Positions 46,602-49,353 of a stretch of 49,353 nucleotides of DNA are shown piece after piece. The position numbers and the translations under genes are program-made. The stretch is from an uncultured Collinsella sp. (lineage in GTDB: Bacteria > Actinomycetota > Coriobacteriia > Coriobacteriales > Coriobacteriaceae), in assembly GCA_900541245.1 (NCBI GenBank), contig UQIS01000013.1, positions 1 to 49,353 of the forward strand, written 5' to 3'. The notes below the pieces were generated by a model. That model was not told the origin of the DNA, searched no databases, and was given only the letters and a program-made list of their open reading frames with translations. Position 1 is the stretch's first letter; each line of letters begins with the position of its first letter.

Positions 46602-48121
46602 TGGTCCCTCCTTCCCTGGTACATCGCCGCCTCGAGCACGTGATCCTGCGTCACTTGCTCGCTCTCGGCGACGTCTGCAATCGTGCGCGCAATGCGAACC
46701 AAGCGCACGATGCCACGCCCTGTGAGACGCGTGCGCTTCGACAGGCCGAGTACGCATTTCTCGGCAGCATCATCGAGCTCAAAGGTCGAAACGACGCCGT
46801 CAATGGACCGCGTCTCGTCATCCTCGGCCTCGGCATCCGCATCGTCCATACGGGATTCGCGCCAAGCGCGAAAGGCGCGACCGCGCACAACGTAGTCACG
46901 TAACTCAGCCGACGACATACCCTCCGCACCCTCGATAATCACTTGGGGGTCGGGACGGGTCACATCGATCATCATGTCGATACGGTCGGCCAAAGGACCG
47001 CGCAGTTTAGACCGATAGCGCTCGACCATCGATGCCGAGCAGCGGCATGGCACCTCACGGTCGCCCAAAAAGCCGCAGGGGCAGGGATTGCTCGCAGCGA
47101 GCAGCTGAAAGCGCGACGGGAAGGTAAAGGCCCCGTCGACGCGTACGATCCTCACATAACCGCGTTCGATGGGCTGACGCAGCGCCTGCAGCACACCGGT
47201 GGGAAACTCGGCAAGCTCGTCCAAAAAGAGCACGCCGCCATGAGCCAGGCTGATCTCACCCGGATGCACCGGGCGCCCGCCGCCAATGAGACCAGCCGTT
47301 GAAATGCTGTGGTGGGGACTGCGGAAGGGCCGGTGCCCCGCCAACAAGCCATCAATGTTCTCACCCAAAACCGAATGGATGCACAGCGCCTCCTGTTGAT
47401 CCTCAACGGAAAGCTCAGGCAGGATGCCGGTCATACGGCGTGCGAGCATCGTCTTGCCCGATCCCGGGGACCCAATCATGAGCAAGCCGAGTTCTCCTGC
47501 CGCCGCAAGCGCCATGCCGCGTTTAGCGACTTCCTGCCCCAGCACGTCGGCATAGTCGAGCTCAGGCTCAAAGGTCGCCTCGACGCCCTCGGAATCCAAG
47601 TAGTGCCGCGCGGCATCGCCCATACCATGAGCAAGCTGAGACAAATGATCGATAAATCCGCAGTCAACGCCAGCAAGCGGCACATGTTGGTCTGACCTGC
47701 CGGCGATAAAAGACAGCCCCAAATCACGCGCCAATAACTGAAACGCCACCTCGCCCTTGACAGGAAGCACCGTACCGTCCAAGCCAAGCTCACCTGCGAT
47801 AAGGCAGCGATCGAGGTTGTCGCGGGGAATCTGACCATCGGCCGCTAGAACCGCGATGGCGATGGGCAGATCAAAGCCGCTACCGGTCTTGCGAATATCG
47901 CCGGGCGCCAGGTTGACCGTAATGCCCGAGCGCGGGATCTCGAACCCGGCGGAGCGCATCGCGCAGCGAATACGACCGCGCGACTCCATCACCTCCATAC
48001 TCGGTATGCCGAGCATCTGGATGCCCGGAACGCCGCCGGCAAGCGAGACCTCGACCGTGACGGGAATCGCCTCGCCGCCGCGGATGCAGGCCGCGTGAAC
48101 GGCAAACGTCTCGAAGGCCAT
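46598..48121 (-). CDS. comM: ComM/YifB family Mg chelatase-like AAA ATPase
   Basis: ComM is a hexameric helicase that promotes branch migration during natural transformation; YifB is the general family name. The 507-residue product has an N-terminal Lon-like fold (ETFAVHAACIRGGEAIPV, GLPNF-like GIPSMEV) and a AAA core. The core carries GSPGSGKTMLARR (Walker A), FLDELAEF (Walker B) and the NPCPCGFLGD segment. ATG overlaps the yraN stop (TGATG), and it is followed at once by dprA. A transformation role fits this context but is inferred. Confidence 0.93.
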   Translation of the reverse strand: MAFETFAVHAACIRGGEAIPVTVEVSLAGGVPGIQMLGIPSMEVMESRGRIRCAMRSAGFEIPRSGITVNLAPGDIRKTGSGFDLPIAIAVLAADGQIPRDNLDRCLIAGELGLDGTVLPVKGEVAFQLLARDLGLSFIAGRSDQHVPLAGVDCGFIDHLSQLAHGMGDAARHYLDSEGVEATFEPELDYADVLGQEVAKRGMALAAAGELGLLMIGSPGSGKTMLARRMTGILPELSVEDQQEALCIHSVLGENIDGLLAGHRPFRSPHHSISTAGLIGGGRPVHPGEISLAHGGVLFLDELAEFPTGVLQALRQPIERGYVRIVRVDGAFTFPSRFQLLAASNPCPCGFLGDREVPCRCSASMVERYRSKLRGPLADRIDMMIDVTRPDPQVIIEGAEGMSSAELRDYVVRGRAFRAWRESRMDDADAEAEDDETRSIDGVVSTFELDDAAEKCVLGLSKRTRLTGRGIVRLVRIARTIADVAESEQVTQDHVLEAAMYQGRRDQ

Positions 48122-48606
48122 CACGACACCTGCCAATCGAACGCGTTGTACTGGTGCTCGATCTCGGCGATATGCCCGCCGCGAATGGTGACACCCACGG
48201 CATCGAAGCGAATCGCCTTGAGCGGATAATGCTCCATGAGATAGCAACTTGCGATGCGGCGGTAGCGACGTTGCTTTTGGGCGTCCACGGCCTCCTCGGG
48301 AAAGACCCGCGTGGTGCAATCCAGGGCGACTCGTCTGGTCTTGACCTCGGCCATCACCACGACATCGTCGAGCTCATCGAGCAGCACCAGATCGGCCTCG
48401 CCCTCGGTGCAACGATAACCCTGCTCCAGCAAGGTGTAGCCGCGCTCGTTAAAGTAGTCGATGGTGATCAGCTCGCCCAGCATGCCCAGCTCGCGGGGAC
48501 TGAGTCCCTTGATAAACTCGGGCGTCATCGCCCCGCAGTCGAGCTCGCCGTTTTCCCAACGCTCCTTGAGCTGCTGCGTCTTGCTCTTTTTGCTTGCGGC
48601 ACTCAT
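48121..48606 (-). CDS. yraN: YraN family endonuclease-like protein (UPF0102)
   Basis: The 161-residue product has the restriction-endonuclease-like core of UPF0102: a GxxGE-type region (LGELITIDYFNERGYTLLEQ), then EADLVLL and AEVKTRR, and the C-terminal IRFDAVGV. About 40 charged residues precede it. The family is nearly always next to comM/dprA or rnhB, but its function is not established. ATG at 48606 follows AAAGGAG by 5 bases. It is the first gene after the direct-repeat boxes, 70 bases downstream of them. Confidence 0.9.
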   Translation of the reverse strand: MSAASKKSKTQQLKERWENGELDCGAMTPEFIKGLSPRELGMLGELITIDYFNERGYTLLEQGYRCTEGEADLVLLDELDDVVVMAEVKTRRVALDCTTRVFPEEAVDAQKQRRYRRIASCYLMEHYPLKAIRFDAVGVTIRGGHIAEIEHQYNAFDWQVS

Positions 48607-48676
48607 GGGGTCTCCTTTCCCGCACACTGCATTGCCCCGATGATGAGGGCACCTTTCATGCGGGTAAGTACCGGAA

Positions 48677-48708
48677 GCAAACCAAAAGCTGACCAAATGC
48701 CGACAAAA
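48677..48708 (-). promoter_or_regulatory. direct-repeat boxes upstream of yraN-comM-dprA
   Basis: On the minus strand, ATTTGGTCAGC (48698-48688) and TTTTGGTTTGC (48687-48677) are contiguous 11-mers, preceded by a third, weaker copy TTTTGTCGGC (48708-48699). The two main boxes match the comEA pair at 18 of 22 positions in the same order, strand and distance class. They begin inside the T-tract of the rnhB terminator. Confidence 0.55.
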
Positions 48709-48746
48709 AACGGGCCGTACGCAGCAATGTTGTTGCATACGGCCCG
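48705..48746 (-). terminator. intrinsic terminator after rnhB
   Basis: On the minus strand CGGGCCGTATGCAACA pairs with TGCTGCGTACGGCCCG (G-U pairs allowed), followed by six T. It begins 49 bases after the rnhB stop. Confidence 0.88.
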
Positions 48747-48795
48747 CTATCAGCAGGTTTATAAAACCCCAAGGGTCCCTGTCTCCACAATTGAC

Positions 48796-49353
48796 CTAGA
48801 AAAGGCGCTCAGTCTGCAGAAAGTTTCCGCAAAAGCTCACGCGGTGCAGAGGACAAAGTCCATGTTTGCGAATGGCCTCGATATGCTCGGGGCTCGCATA
48901 GCCCTTCGACTCGGCCAGATGGTACTCGGGATACTCGGCGTCGTACTCGACCATCATCTCGTCACGCGTCACCTTAGCCATGATGGACGCCGCGGCGATA
49001 CAGGCGATTTTGGCATCGCCCTTCACCACATCGCGCTCGTTGGGAACGGCACCCAAAGGATTACCGTCCATGAGGACGCAGTCGGGTTCAAGCCCCGTAT
49101 CGGCCACGGCACCCGCAACGGCGGTACGGATAGCGCGGGCCATACCCATCTCATCGATATCCTTCGGCGCAATATGGCAAAAACCGATCGCCGTCGCCAC
49201 CTCGGAAATCTTCACAGAGAGCAACTCGCGGCGCGCGGGCGTGAGCTTTTTGGAATCGTTGATACCCCAGACGCGCGACTCCAAAGGAAGACAGACGGCG
49301 AATACCGACAACGAACCGTCCACCGCAACGCGCCCCACCTCGACGACCCCCAC
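48796..49353 (-). CDS. rnhB: ribonuclease HII, 5'-truncated by window end, atypical active site
   Basis: RNase HII removes ribonucleotides from DNA-RNA hybrids. At least 185 residues are present; the gene runs off the window. Family segments are clear: INDSKKLTPARRELL, IDEMGMARAIRTAV, VLMDGNPLG, ASIMAKVTRDEMM and KGYASPEHIEAI. However, the first catalytic motif, normally DEVGRGPLAGP, reads VEVGRVAVDGS, so the leading Asp and the GRG are missing. The later acidic residues (LMDG, VTRD) are kept. Catalysis may be impaired or the site altered. The rest of the gene lies outside. Confidence 0.88.
   Translation of the reverse strand: MGVVEVGRVAVDGSLSVFAVCLPLESRVWGINDSKKLTPARRELLSVKISEVATAIGFCHIAPKDIDEMGMARAIRTAVAGAVADTGLEPDCVLMDGNPLGAVPNERDVVKGDAKIACIAAASIMAKVTRDEMMVEYDAEYPEYHLAESKGYASPEHIEAIRKHGLCPLHRVSFCGNFLQTERLF

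Overview
The window looks like a chromosomal segment of a high-GC, fermentative actinobacterium of the class Coriobacteriia. Collinsella is my best guess. The reasons are GC-rich sequence, an actinobacterial-type integration host factor (mihF) next to gmk and rpoZ, a bifunctional alcohol/acetaldehyde dehydrogenase (adhE), and the overall gene content. The genus is inferred; no database search was possible. Almost everything is a housekeeping gene on the minus strand. Only rpmB, adhE and a phosphotransferase gene lie on the plus strand.

Layout. 1-406: non-coding, with a 40-bp-arm inverted repeat and the pnp terminator. 407-10561: pnp, rpsO, recO, era, dgkA, ybeY, phoH, mtaB, dnaJ and a membrane-anchored DnaJ-like gene (RNA decay, ribosome maturation, tRNA modification, chaperones). 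10620-15077: hemW, dusB, lepA, rpsT. 15211-19252: comEA, comEC, holA (DNA uptake plus Pol III delta); comEC is frameshifted at a run of 12 T. 19466-21876: mihF, gmk, rpoZ, thiI. 22116-27439: the pyrimidine operon pyrR-pyrB-pyrC-pyrK-pyrD-pyrF, preceded by an attenuator-like leader. 27891-28180: rpmB with its terminator. 28184-29231: a REP-associated tyrosine transposase bounded by 51-bp inverted repeats. 29385-32887: adhE and a phosphotransferase. 33066-41416: pyrH, frr, uppS, cdsA, dxr, rseP, ispG, proS (UMP kinase, ribosome recycling, undecaprenyl-PP, phospholipid and MEP isoprenoid steps, site-2 protease, prolyl-tRNA synthetase). 41534-43177: rpsB-tsf. 43397-48606: yraN, comM, dprA, trmFO, xerC (incoming-DNA processing and recombination). 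48796-49353: 5'-truncated rnhB.

Most genes are packed with stop/start overlaps (TGATG, TAATG, ATGA, TTGA), so they form long operons. Strong intrinsic terminators separate the units.

Main points of interest. (1) The comEA-comEC unit and the yraN-comM-dprA unit each carry a nearly identical pair of contiguous 11-bp direct repeats, 74 and 70 nt before their first start codons. This is a candidate competence-regulon operator; a third half-copy lies at 109-130. (2) The comEC reading frame is switched off at a T12 tract, which could be phase variation, transcriptional slippage or an error. (3) The inverted repeat at 212-360 places a Shine-Dalgarno and ATG at each inner end. (4) xerC has no canonical start codon for its full N-terminal domain, but has an ATA behind a good ribosome binding site. 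(5) Several family members are atypical: DnaJ with membrane segments, a site-2 protease with an inserted winged-helix-like segment, and RNase HII lacking the first catalytic Asp. (6) A recurrent extended -10 promoter begins TGCTA.
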